From an uncultured Lachnospiraceae bacterium (GTDB lineage: Bacteria > Bacillota > Clostridia > Lachnospirales > Lachnospiraceae): DNA of 5,167 nt. Positions 1 through 5,099 of this stretch are shown here, in pieces (the stretch's first letter is position 1; every line of letters begins with the position of its first letter). Both the position numbers and the translations under genes were made by a program. The stretch covers positions 1 to 5,167 of the forward strand of contig CADCQU010000325.1 of NCBI GenBank assembly GCA_902803635.1. The letters are read 5' to 3'. The notes beneath the pieces are model-generated. The model had not been told where the DNA came from and ran no database searches. It saw only the letters and a program-made list of their open reading frames with translations.

Positions 1-25
1 AGCTTTCTCCGCATGCATGGCAACT

Positions 26-108
26 GGACTGTTTTCTGCACACTGAGGCGTCGCTTCGCTCAGAATGACAAGCCGTTCACGAGGAAAACAGTCCTATTTT
101 AGGGGCTA
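26..108. repeat. Small inverted-repeat element (copy 1), MITE-like or REP-like
   Basis: The 11-bp arms GGACTGTTTTC (26-36) and GAAAACAGTCC (84-94) are exact reverse complements enclosing 47 nt, so the unit can fold as a hairpin or cruciform. The interior carries TCGCTTCGCTCAGAATGACA, a motif I recall as a frequent intergenic repeat in Firmicutes. Bases 50-108 match, in inverted orientation, the stretch at 5100-5158 at the other end of the window (about 53 of 59 positions by eye). There is no open reading frame of note and no clear target-site duplication. It could be a non-autonomous mobile element or a REP-type extragenic palindrome. Repeat status is seen directly; the mobile origin is inference. 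Confidence 0.7.
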
Positions 109-161
109 CCTGAATTATAACGAATTGCTTTGGATGCAGGGCTGTGTATTTGAGGTTGTAT

Positions 162-190
162 TTGCAAATTCGGGAGAGAAAGTGTATAAT
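162..190 (+). promoter_or_regulatory. Promoter of the rubrerythrin transcription unit
   Basis: A perfect -10 box TATAAT (185-190) lies 17 nt downstream of TTGCAA (162-167), a 4/6 match to the -35 consensus. Transcription would start near 197, giving an unusually long leader of about 200 nt before the rubrerythrin start codon. No better promoter is visible closer to the gene. An ATTATAA sequence at 114-120 is at most half of a PerR-type box, so peroxide control cannot be claimed from the sequence. Confidence 0.6.
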
Positions 191-196
191 ATAGAA

Positions 197-399
197 AAAT
201 GCGGTGGGTGATTTCCGAGGTGAAATTCATCGCGTGAAAGAAGCTTCTGATTCGGATTCTTGTACGCAAGAAGGGAATTAGATCTGCAAAACTGTCTCCG
301 ATGGGGGAATGATGGGGGCAATTTGGAAACAATTTAACTAAATACCCATGTTTCACCTGCCCCCTTAGGGATGGATTTTTGAGAAAAGGAGGAAAGAGA
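197..399 (+). promoter_or_regulatory. Structured 5' leader of rubrerythrin
   Basis: The leader contains two hairpins. Hairpin I (246-282) has an upper 6-bp stem TTCTTG/CAAGAA closed by a TACG loop, a small internal loop, and a lower 8-bp stem including one G-T pair. Hairpin II (314-364) pairs GGGGGCA with TGCCCCC and, inside it, GAAACA with TGTTTC around a 17-nt loop. GATGGGGG occurs twice (300-307 and 311-318), so the C-run at 360-364 could pair with either G-run, giving two alternative folds. No T-tract directly follows hairpin II, so it is not a classical terminator. The ribosome binding site AAAAGGAGG (384-392) lies just downstream. I do not recognise a known riboswitch class. It may be a regulatory or stabilising leader; function is unknown. 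Confidence 0.4.
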
Positions 400-942
400 A
401 TGGCGGGAAACAAGTATGCGGGAACGCAGACCGAGAAGAACCTGGAGGCGGCATTTGCCGGGGAGTCGCAGGCGAGAAACAAGTACACGTACTTTGCCTC
501 GAAGGCGAAGAAGGAAGGCTTCGAGCAGATTGCGGAGCTGTTTTTGAAGACGGCGGACAACGAGAAGGAGCACGCGAAGCTGTGGTTCAAGGAGCTGAAC
601 GGCATCGGGAACACGGCGGAGAACCTTGCGGCGGCGGCCGACGGGGAAAACTACGAGTGGACCGACATGTACGAAGGCTTTGCAGTGACGGCCGAGGCGG
701 AGGGCTTCCCGGAGCTTGCGAAGAAGTTCCGCGGCGTGGCGGCCATCGAGAAGAGGCATGAGGAGCGGTATCGCGCTCTGCTTCGCAACGTGGAGATGCA
801 GGAAGTCTTCAAGAAGAGCGAGGTCAAGGTGTGGGAGTGCCGCAACTGCGGGCACATCGTCGTCGGAACCGAGGCACCGAAGATTTGCCCGGTCTGCTCG
901 CACCCGCAGAGCTATTTCGAGATCACGGCGGAGAACTATTGA
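400..942 (+). CDS. rbr: Rubrerythrin (ferritin-like diiron protein with rubredoxin domain)
   Basis: This is a 180-residue cytoplasmic non-haem iron protein. The family reduces hydrogen peroxide to water with electrons from rubredoxin or NADH-linked oxidoreductases, protecting anaerobes from oxidative stress. Residues 1-140 form the ferritin-like four-helix domain. Likely diiron ligands are E22, the EKEH motif (E55, H58), the EAEGF segment (E99/E101), and the E117-x2-H120 motif. Residues 145-175 form a rubredoxin-like Fe(SCys)4 site with C147-x2-C150 and C163-PV-C166. Length and domain order match classical rubrerythrin. The ATG at 400 was chosen because AAAAGGAGG (384-392) sits 7 nt upstream; an in-frame TTG at 379 would place the ribosome site inside the gene. 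The gene is probably cotranscribed with the small gene 92 bp downstream. Confidence 0.96.
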   Translation: MAGNKYAGTQTEKNLEAAFAGESQARNKYTYFASKAKKEGFEQIAELFLKTADNEKEHAKLWFKELNGIGNTAENLAAAADGENYEWTDMYEGFAVTAEAEGFPELAKKFRGVAAIEKRHEERYRALLRNVEMQEVFKKSEVKVWECRNCGHIVVGTEAPKICPVCSHPQSYFEITAENY

Positions 943-974
943 GGCTCTGTCGAAACAAAATGTAGGTTACAATG

Positions 975-1007
975 CAGGTGGTTCCGCGGATGCGACGGAG
1001 GCACCTG
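975..1007 (+). other. Intercistronic hairpin between rubrerythrin and the small gene
   Basis: CAGGTG (975-980) pairs with CACCTG (1002-1007), and inside it TCCG (983-986) pairs with CGGA (996-999) around a 9-nt loop. It is followed by an A-run, not a T-run, so it should not terminate plus-strand transcription. It could protect the 3' end of a processed rubrerythrin mRNA or mark a processing site; that role is inference. Confidence 0.4.
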
Positions 1008-1034
1008 AAAAAATGTTTCGAAAGGAGATTAAAA

Positions 1035-1244
1035 ATGTTCGAAGGAATCAAAAACTTTCTCAAAATTACGATTCACATCCTTGGAGTGATTACCCTGATC
1101 GTGCTGCTTCTCCATCTGCCGGTTCTTATTGCGAAGCTGACTGGCCGTGAGATGCCCGAAGCACCGGCATGGTGCAAGCTGTTCCGCTGCAAATGCTGCG
1201 GGAACTGCTGCGATGATGACGATTTTGATTACGAGGAAGAATAA
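1035..1244 (+). CDS. Small single-pass membrane protein with Cys cluster and acidic tail, unknown function
   Basis: I do not recognise a family for this 69-residue protein. Residues about 11-33 are a hydrophobic membrane helix rich in I, L and V. They are followed by a linker (34-46) and a cysteine cluster: C47, C52, C54, C55, C58 and C59, in the core FRCKCCGNCC. The protein ends in a very acidic tail (DDDD at 60-63, then D65 and EEE at 67-69). The start at 1035 is supported by AAAGGAG (1021-1027) 7 nt upstream; an in-frame ATG at 972 adds 21 residues but has only a weak ribosome site. Charges flank the helix on both sides, so topology is unclear. The cysteines and carboxylates suggest metal binding or a redox role, consistent with the rubrerythrin neighbour, but this is inference. 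The gene is followed 12 nt later by a strong terminator, supporting that it is real. Confidence 0.75.
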   Translation: MFEGIKNFLKITIHILGVITLIVLLLHLPVLIAKLTGREMPEAPAWCKLFRCKCCGNCCDDDDFDYEEE

Positions 1245-1256
1245 AGAATTGAATTG

Positions 1257-1299
1257 AAAAAGGGTAGAGGGAGGCGAAAGCCGAACCTCTACCCTTTTT
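1257..1299. terminator. Bidirectional intrinsic terminator between convergent genes
   Basis: A 14-bp perfect stem is formed by AAAAAGGGTAGAGG (1257-1270) and CCTCTACCCTTTTT (1286-1299). The apical part can also pair GGC/GCC (1273-1275 with 1280-1282) around a GAAA tetraloop. The T-run on the right serves the rubrerythrin/small-gene unit on the plus strand. The A-run on the left reads as a T-run on the minus strand, so the same hairpin can end the corA transcript, whose stop codon is about 60 nt away. Confidence 0.9.
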
Positions 1300-1311
1300 C
1301 GTAAGCCACGT

Positions 1312-1327
1312 GCTGCCGAAGGGCAGC
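1312..1327. other. Short hairpin in the corA 3' region
   Basis: GCTGCC (1312-1317) and GGCAGC (1322-1327) form a perfect 6-bp stem with a 4-nt loop. It lies between the corA stop codon and the shared terminator, so it would be in the 3' untranslated end of the corA mRNA. The overlapping GAAGGGCA (1318-1325) is also complementary to TGCCCTTC (1351-1358), giving an alternative pairing that reaches the corA stop codon. No T-run is attached; function unknown. Confidence 0.35.
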
Positions 1328-1358
1328 TGAATTCCGTACGCTTCACAAGATGCCCTTC

Positions 1359-2279
1359 TTACAGCCATTTCTTCCATTTGAAGAAAATGAGGCTTCCGAT
1401 GACGATGGCGAGGGAGACGAGGAAGACGATGGGGTAACTAAACTCCCATTCGAGTTCTGGCATGTATTTAAAGTTCATTCCGTACCAGCCCGTTACGAGC
1501 GTGAGGGGGGTGAAGATGACGGTCACGACCGTCAGGATGGTCATCACGCGGTTCTGTTTTACCGAGAGCTGCGACTGGTAGAGGTCGCGCACCTGCACGG
1601 TGATTTCCCGAAGGGTCGTCACGTAGTCCTGCAGTCGCATGATTCTTGCACAGAACATGTCGAAATAGCGGAGATTTGCCTCGGCGAAAAAGCCATTTTC
1701 ATTTTCCCCGAGTTCCTGCCCGAGGTCGAGGAGCTGCTCGTAGTGCGTCCGCATCGCCAAAAGGTCGCCGCGGATCCGCGTGACCTCGCCGAGCACGTCT
1801 CCTCCACTTTCCTCGAGAGTTTTCTCCTCCATTTTGCTGAGCCGCCGTTCCCAGGACTCCAGCACCGGCAGATCCCTTCCGATGATTCCCTCCAGAAAAT
1901 CGTAGAGGAAGCGTTCCAAACCTGGGTATTTCCAGCGTTTTCGCGTGACGAGCGGCTCGATGTAGCGGAGCGCGTGTTCTGCATCATCGATAAATACAAT
2001 TCCTTTTTCATCCATTGCAAATGAAAATTCATAGTCGTGGCTCTGCGGCTCCTTCCGATCCGGAATGGAGAAGCTGCCGGTGAGCGAGTCGATGTTCACC
2101 TCGGCCTCGGTCATGTGCGGGTGTTCCAGCTCCAGGTCGAGGTCGATGCCCATCCCGAAGCGCTCCTGTGCCGTTGCCCATTCCACCCGGCTCATGACCG
2201 CCGCGTAAGGAACTCCACCCGTCAGGGCTTCCTCCAGGGTCACCTTTCGGAGAGTCTCCGTGATCTGATACACATGCAA
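1359..2279 (-). CDS. corA: CorA-family divalent cation (magnesium/cobalt) transporter
   Basis: This 306-residue protein belongs to the CorA family, pentameric inner-membrane channels that import Mg2+ (also Co2+ or Ni2+). Residues 1-240 are the soluble cytoplasmic domain, ending in the long charged helix that leads into the membrane (about 195-245). Transmembrane helix 1 spans about 246-265 and ends in the signature Y-G-M-N (G267, M268, N269). The short outer loop FKYMPELEW follows, then helix 2 (about 282-300) and a basic C-terminus KWKKW. Length is usual for the family. The start is TTG at 2277-2279, preceded on the minus strand by AAAGGGGG with an 8-nt spacer; the nearby ATG is out of frame. 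The family includes ZntB-like zinc transporters, so the ion is not proven. It is a single-gene unit, convergent with the rubrerythrin unit and divergent from the PTS gene. Confidence 0.93.
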   Translation of the reverse strand: MHVYQITETLRKVTLEEALTGGVPYAAVMSRVEWATAQERFGMGIDLDLELEHPHMTEAEVNIDSLTGSFSIPDRKEPQSHDYEFSFAMDEKGIVFIDDAEHALRYIEPLVTRKRWKYPGLERFLYDFLEGIIGRDLPVLESWERRLSKMEEKTLEESGGDVLGEVTRIRGDLLAMRTHYEQLLDLGQELGENENGFFAEANLRYFDMFCARIMRLQDYVTTLREITVQVRDLYQSQLSVKQNRVMTILTVVTVIFTPLTLVTGWYGMNFKYMPELEWEFSYPIVFLVSLAIVIGSLIFFKWKKWL

Positions 2280-2339
2280 GCCCGTCGCCCCCTTTCTTTT
2301 GATCTGTCAAATGCGGTCTCCCGATGAGAATCTTCCTAT

Positions 2340-2368
2340 ATTATAGAGGGTTTCACGGCAAATGTCGA
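2340..2368 (-). promoter_or_regulatory. corA promoter
   Basis: Read on the minus strand, TCGACA (2363-2368, 5/6 match to the -35 consensus) is followed after exactly 17 nt by a perfect TATAAT (2340-2345). Transcription would begin near 2333, giving a leader of about 55 nt. That is too short for an M-box-type magnesium riboswitch, and none is visible. Confidence 0.8.
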
Positions 2369-2378
2369 TATGGAAATT

Positions 2379-2452
2379 CGCTGCTGCGGCCCCTCTCCGT
2401 CACGGCTTCGCCGTGCCACCTCCCCCTTGAGGGGGAGGCAAGAGGAGAGGCG
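2379..2452 (+). repeat. GC-rich multi-hairpin intergenic repeat, copy A
   Basis: Two adjacent perfect hairpins are visible: CACGGC/GCCGTG with a TTC loop (2401-2415), and CCTCCCCC/GGGGGAGG with a TTGA loop (2419-2438). An outer 7-bp stem (2392-2398 with 2444-2450) can enclose both, giving a three-way-junction fold. A 45-nt core (2383-2427) is identical to copy B 104 bp downstream. It lies upstream of both the corA and PTS promoters, so it should be outside both mRNAs. The reading frame that runs through it into the PTS gene is accidental. Confidence 0.85.
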
Positions 2453-2484
2453 ATTCTTTGTTCATAAAGCCGACGGATGCCTCA

Positions 2485-2550
2485 CCGCTGCGGCCCCTCT
2501 CCGTCACGGCTTCGCCGTGCCACCTCCCCCTGAGGGGGAGGCAAGGGGGA
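2485..2550 (+). repeat. GC-rich multi-hairpin intergenic repeat, copy B
   Basis: This is a second copy in the same orientation as copy A, with an identical 45-nt core (2487-2531), the CACGGC/GCCGTG hairpin (2505-2519) and the CCTCCCCC/GGGGGAGG hairpin (loop shortened by one base to TGA). The right end differs: the GGAGAGGCG of copy A is replaced by AGGGGG. A shorter outer stem (CCCCT 2494-2498 with AGGGG 2544-2548) remains possible. It ends about 34 bp before the PTS -35 box. Confidence 0.85.
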
Positions 2551-2554
2551 ATAC

Positions 2555-2571
2555 TGCATTTTATGCATTTT
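2555..2571. promoter_or_regulatory. Possible operator upstream of the PTS promoter
   Basis: TGCAT-TTT-ATGCA (2555-2567) is a perfect 5-bp-arm palindrome. The same stretch also reads as two direct copies of TGCATTTT (2555-2562 and 2564-2571). It sits 12 nt upstream of the PTS -35 box, a common place for an activator or an AT-rich UP element. It does not match the CcpA cre consensus. It is suggestive only; short AT-rich palindromes arise by chance. Confidence 0.25.
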
Positions 2572-2583
2572 TTATAGTTATTC

Positions 2584-2612
2584 TTGACACGCAGGCTTTA
2601 TTATTGTACAAT
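2584..2612 (+). promoter_or_regulatory. PTS gene promoter
   Basis: A perfect -35 box TTGACA (2584-2589), a 17-nt spacer and TACAAT (2607-2612, 5/6 match) make a near-consensus sigma-A promoter. Transcription would begin near 2619, giving a leader of about 105 nt. Because this start lies downstream of the in-frame codons at 2370-2618, it also excludes the longer N-terminal reading frame of the PTS gene. Confidence 0.85.
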
Positions 2613-2623
2613 TTAATTAGTTG

Positions 2624-2645
2624 TTCCGTGCGCTTTTGTGCGGAA
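2624..2645 (+). other. Hairpin at the start of the PTS leader
   Basis: TTCCGTGC (2624-2631) pairs with GTGCGGAA (2638-2645), 8 bp including two G-T pairs, around a 6-nt loop. It lies only a few nucleotides after the predicted transcription start. PTS genes of Firmicutes are often controlled by BglG/LicT/GlcT-type antitermination, which needs an RNA hairpin overlapping a terminator. Here a T-run occurs at 2695-2700, but I find no convincing stem directly before it, so antitermination is not supported. It may simply stabilise the 5' end. Confidence 0.3.
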
Positions 2646-2723
2646 AGGTTCGTGTATAGCAGCTTGAAATTTGTTGCCCGTCCACCCTTCACCATTTTTT
2701 GTTTCATGAAAGGAGAAAGTATC

Positions 2724-4904
2724 ATGGCAAAAGGAAAGAAAGGCAGCGCCGCATTTGCCGTGGCGCAGCAAATCGGAAAGTCACTGTTCCTACCCATCGC
2801 GATCCTGCCATTTGCAGGAATCTTACTCGGAATTGGCTCATCATTCACAAACGCGACGACTATTGCGACTTATGGTCTCCAGAATGTCCTGTATCCAGGC
2901 TCGATTCTTTACAGCATCTTCTCCATCATGGCCGATGCCGGCAACGCCATTTTCGGAAATCTGTCCCTGATCTTCGCCCTGGCCGTCGGTCTCGGCATGG
3001 CCAAGAAGGAGAAGGGTGTCGCGACGCTCTCGGCCGGTATTTTCTACATCGTTATGAACGTCATGATGAGCAGCCTGCTCGTCCTCGAAGGGGTTGTCGT
3101 TAACGGTGAGATTGTGGGCGACGTAGCGGAGGGTGCTATCACCACGGTTCTCGGCATCACGACCTTCAACATGGGCGTTTTCGGCGGCGTTATCGCGGGT
3201 CTCGTTTCCGCGGCCCTGTGCAACCGCTTCTACAAGGTGCAGTTGCCCTCTGCGCTCTCCTTCTTCGCAGGGACTCGCTTCGTTCCGATTATCTGTATCG
3301 CCACGGCCATCGTGACCGGCGTTATCTTCTACTTCCTGTGGCCCTTCATCCAGGCCGGCATCTATGCCCTCGGCGGAATTGTCCAGGCGACCGGGTACTT
3401 CGGCACCTTCATCTACGGTGTTATCGAGCGTGCGCTCATCCCGTTCGGCCTGCACCACATCTTCTACATGCCGTTCTGGCAGACCGCGATGGGCGGCACC
3501 ATGGTCATCGACGGCGTGACCGTCATGGGTGCGCAGAACATCTTCTTTGCGCAGCTGGCTTCCCCGAACACGGTGAAGTTCTCTGTCGATGCCTGCCGCT
3601 TCCTGACCGGTAAGTATCCGTTCATGATGGGCGGTCTTCCCGGCGCGGCCCTCGCGATGTACGTCTGCGCAAAGCCGGAGAAGAAGAAGGAAACCGCTTC
3701 CCTCATGTTCTCCGTTGCGCTGACCTCGTTCCTGACCGGTATCACGGAGCCGATCGAGTTCACGTTCCTCTTCCTGGCACCGGCCCTCTTCATCGTCCAT
3801 GTCGGCCTTGCCGGTGTTGCCTTCGTTGCCTGCCATGTTCTGCAGATTTGCGTCGGCACAACCTTCTCGGATGGTCTTATCGACCTTATCCTTTACGGTG
3901 TGCTGCCCGGACAGTCGAAGACCAACTGGATTATGCTGATTCCGGTCATTCTTGTGTTCTTTGTCCTTTACTTCGTCATCTTCCGCTTTGCCATCAAGCA
4001 CTGGGATATCAAGACCCCGGGCCGTGAGGAAGGCGACGGCGAGGTGAAGATGATGTCCAAGGCCGAATACCAGGCCGCGACGGGTGTCGGCGTGGCCGGT
4101 GGCAAGGCTGGCGACAGCACGAATTACGATATCAAGTCTGCCACGATCCTGAAGGGCGTTGGCGGTGCGGCAAATGTCACGGAGATTGACTGCTGTGCGA
4201 CACGTCTGCGTCTGAGCTTGAAGGATGGTACCAAGGTTGACCAGCCCACTCTGAAGTCGACGGGCGCGTCCGGCGTGGTAATCAAGGGCAATGCCATCCA
4301 GGTCATTTACGGCCCGCAGGTCACGATCATCAAATCGAACTTTGAGGAATTTGTCGATGCCGTCCGTGTCGGCAAGGTTCAGGAGATGACGGACAGCGCG
4401 GCACCTGCTGCGGAGGCTGCGGCTCCTGCTGCGGCGAAACCGTCTATGCCGGATGAGATCCTCGGTGCTCATGCAAATGGCACGATGCTCCTTATGAACG
4501 AGGTCGAGGACGAGGCATTTGCCTCCGCCGCGATGGGCTACGGCGCAGCCATCGAGCCTTCGGAGGGCAAGCTTTTTGCCCCGGCGGATGCCAAGGTTGA
4601 CACTGTATTTGACACGAAGCACGCCATCACTTTGGTCACCAAGACCGGAGCGGAGGTTCTTCTGCACATCGGTATTGATACCGTGAAGCTGGAAGGCCAG
4701 TACTTCACCACTCATGTGAAGGATGGCCAGGAAGTCAAGAAGGGCGACCTGCTGATCAGCTTCGATATCCCGGCGATCCAGAAGGCTGGATACAAGGTTA
4801 CCATCCCCTGCATTATCTGCAACACCGACGACTACGCCGCCGTGCTGCCGCTCAAGACCGGCGCAATTAAGGCGGGCGAGGACTTCGTCGAGCTGAGGGG
4901 TTGA
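2724..4904 (+). CDS. PTS sugar transporter EIICBA, glucose/maltose family (PtsG/MalX-like)
   Basis: This 726-residue membrane protein imports and phosphorylates a sugar using phosphate from HPr. Residues about 10-430 are the EIIC channel with multiple membrane helices, including GLHH (242-245) and ITEPIEF (340-346), the EIIC signature. EIIB (about 470-545) carries DCCATRLR, where C491 aligns with the phosphorylated cysteine; C490 is an extra neighbour. An Ala/Pro-rich linker (556-579) leads to EIIA (about 580-726), with H633 in TKHA and H648 in LLHIGIDTV. The 15-residue spacing equals that of the H75/H90 pair in E. coli EIIA-Glc, and H648 is the phosphorylated residue. The segments GGLPGAALAMY and VIFRFAI..W.IKTPGR recall MalX, so glucose and/or maltose are likely, but the substrate is unproven. 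The ATG at 2724 follows AAAGGAG (2709-2715) with an 8-nt spacer. The gene is monocistronic. Confidence 0.94.
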   Translation: MAKGKKGSAAFAVAQQIGKSLFLPIAILPFAGILLGIGSSFTNATTIATYGLQNVLYPGSILYSIFSIMADAGNAIFGNLSLIFALAVGLGMAKKEKGVATLSAGIFYIVMNVMMSSLLVLEGVVVNGEIVGDVAEGAITTVLGITTFNMGVFGGVIAGLVSAALCNRFYKVQLPSALSFFAGTRFVPIICIATAIVTGVIFYFLWPFIQAGIYALGGIVQATGYFGTFIYGVIERALIPFGLHHIFYMPFWQTAMGGTMVIDGVTVMGAQNIFFAQLASPNTVKFSVDACRFLTGKYPFMMGGLPGAALAMYVCAKPEKKKETASLMFSVALTSFLTGITEPIEFTFLFLAPALFIVHVGLAGVAFVACHVLQICVGTTFSDGLIDLILYGVLPGQSKTNWIMLIPVILVFFVLYFVIFRFAIKHWDIKTPGREEGDGEVKMMSKAEYQAATGVGVAGGKAGDSTNYDIKSATILKGVGGAANVTEIDCCATRLRLSLKDGTKVDQPTLKSTGASGVVIKGNAIQVIYGPQVTIIKSNFEEFVDAVRVGKVQEMTDSAAPAAEAAAPAAAKPSMPDEILGAHANGTMLLMNEVEDEAFASAAMGYGAAIEPSEGKLFAPADAKVDTVFDTKHAITLVTKTGAEVLLHIGIDTVKLEGQYFTTHVKDGQEVKKGDLLISFDIPAIQKAGYKVTIPCIICNTDDYAAVLPLKTGAIKAGEDFVELRG

Positions 4905-4932
4905 GAATTATTTGAAGTAAAATAGTAGAAAC

Positions 4933-4971
4933 AAGCCCCGTCATGCCGGTTTCGGTGTGGCGGGGTTTTTT
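4933..4971 (+). terminator. Intrinsic terminator of the PTS gene
   Basis: CCCCGTCATGCC (4936-4947) pairs with GGTGTGGCGGGG (4954-4965), 12 bp including three G-T pairs around a 6-nt loop. The stem is followed immediately by six T (4966-4971). It starts 28 nt after the stop codon and closes a single-gene transcript. Confidence 0.9.
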
Positions 4972-4972
4972 G

Positions 4973-4984
4973 CCTCTCCGTCAC
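4973..4984 (+). repeat. Possible remnant of the GC-rich repeat
   Basis: CCTCTCCGTCAC, directly after the terminator T-run, is identical to the start of the GC-rich repeat (2392-2403 in copy A), but the hairpin part is missing. It may be a decayed or truncated fourth copy about 55 bp before copy C, or a chance 12-nt match. Confidence 0.35.
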
Positions 4985-5013
4985 AATTGTTCTAAAAGCC
5001 GGGTGAGGTCTCC

Positions 5014-5087
5014 CCGCTGCTGCGCCCCTCTCCGTCACGGCTACGCCGTGCCACCTCCCCCTGGAGGGGGAGGCAAGAGGAGGGGCG
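5014..5087 (+). repeat. GC-rich multi-hairpin intergenic repeat, copy C
   Basis: This third copy has the same orientation as A and B. Hairpin 1 is CACGGC/GCCGTG with loop TAC instead of TTC (5036-5050). Hairpin 2 is CCTCCCCC/GGGGGAGG with loop TGGA (5054-5073). The outer stem is perfect over 8 bp (CGCCCCTC 5023-5030 with GAGGGGCG 5080-5087). Changes between copies fall mainly in loops and flanks while the stems are kept. It lies beyond the PTS terminator, outside the transcript. Confidence 0.85.
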
Positions 5088-5099
5088 TTACTGTTCAGC

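Noticed and set aside
112..129. Possible PerR box near ATTATAA upstream of the rubrerythrin promoter
   Set aside because: Only one half-site resembles the TTATAAT-N-ATTATAA consensus; the other half matches at about 2 of 7 positions.
199..237. 12-codon reading frame starting at the predicted rubrerythrin transcription start
   Set aside because: It has no ribosome binding site and no recognisable leader-peptide logic, and is short enough to occur by chance.
309..341. 10-codon reading frame ([10 protein letters not shown]) in the rubrerythrin leader, preceded by a G-run
   Set aside because: The G-run is better explained by hairpin pairing, spacing to the ATG is only about 1-4 nt, and there is no repeated regulatory codon.
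945..973. Possible separate promoter for the small gene (TACAAT at 968-973)
   Set aside because: No acceptable -35 box lies 16-18 nt upstream; cotranscription with rubrerythrin is simpler.
2280..2333. Magnesium riboswitch (M-box or ykoK type) in the corA leader
   Set aside because: The leader is only about 55 nt and shows no conserved M-box segments or terminator.
2379..2550. CRISPR array or terminator interpretation of the tandem hairpin repeats
   Set aside because: There are only two units with a long period and no spacer-repeat alternation. No T-tract follows the hairpins, and each unit is itself a multi-hairpin structure.
2619..2723. BglG/LicT/GlcT-type antiterminator in the PTS leader
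   Set aside because: A T-run exists at 2695-2700, but no stable stem precedes it, and the hairpin at 2624-2645 does not overlap it.
2841..4715. Long minus-strand open frame of 624 codons opposite the PTS gene
   Set aside because: Its product is an R/D/H/E-rich low-complexity sequence without domains. It is a mirror of the GC-rich codon use of the real plus-strand gene.
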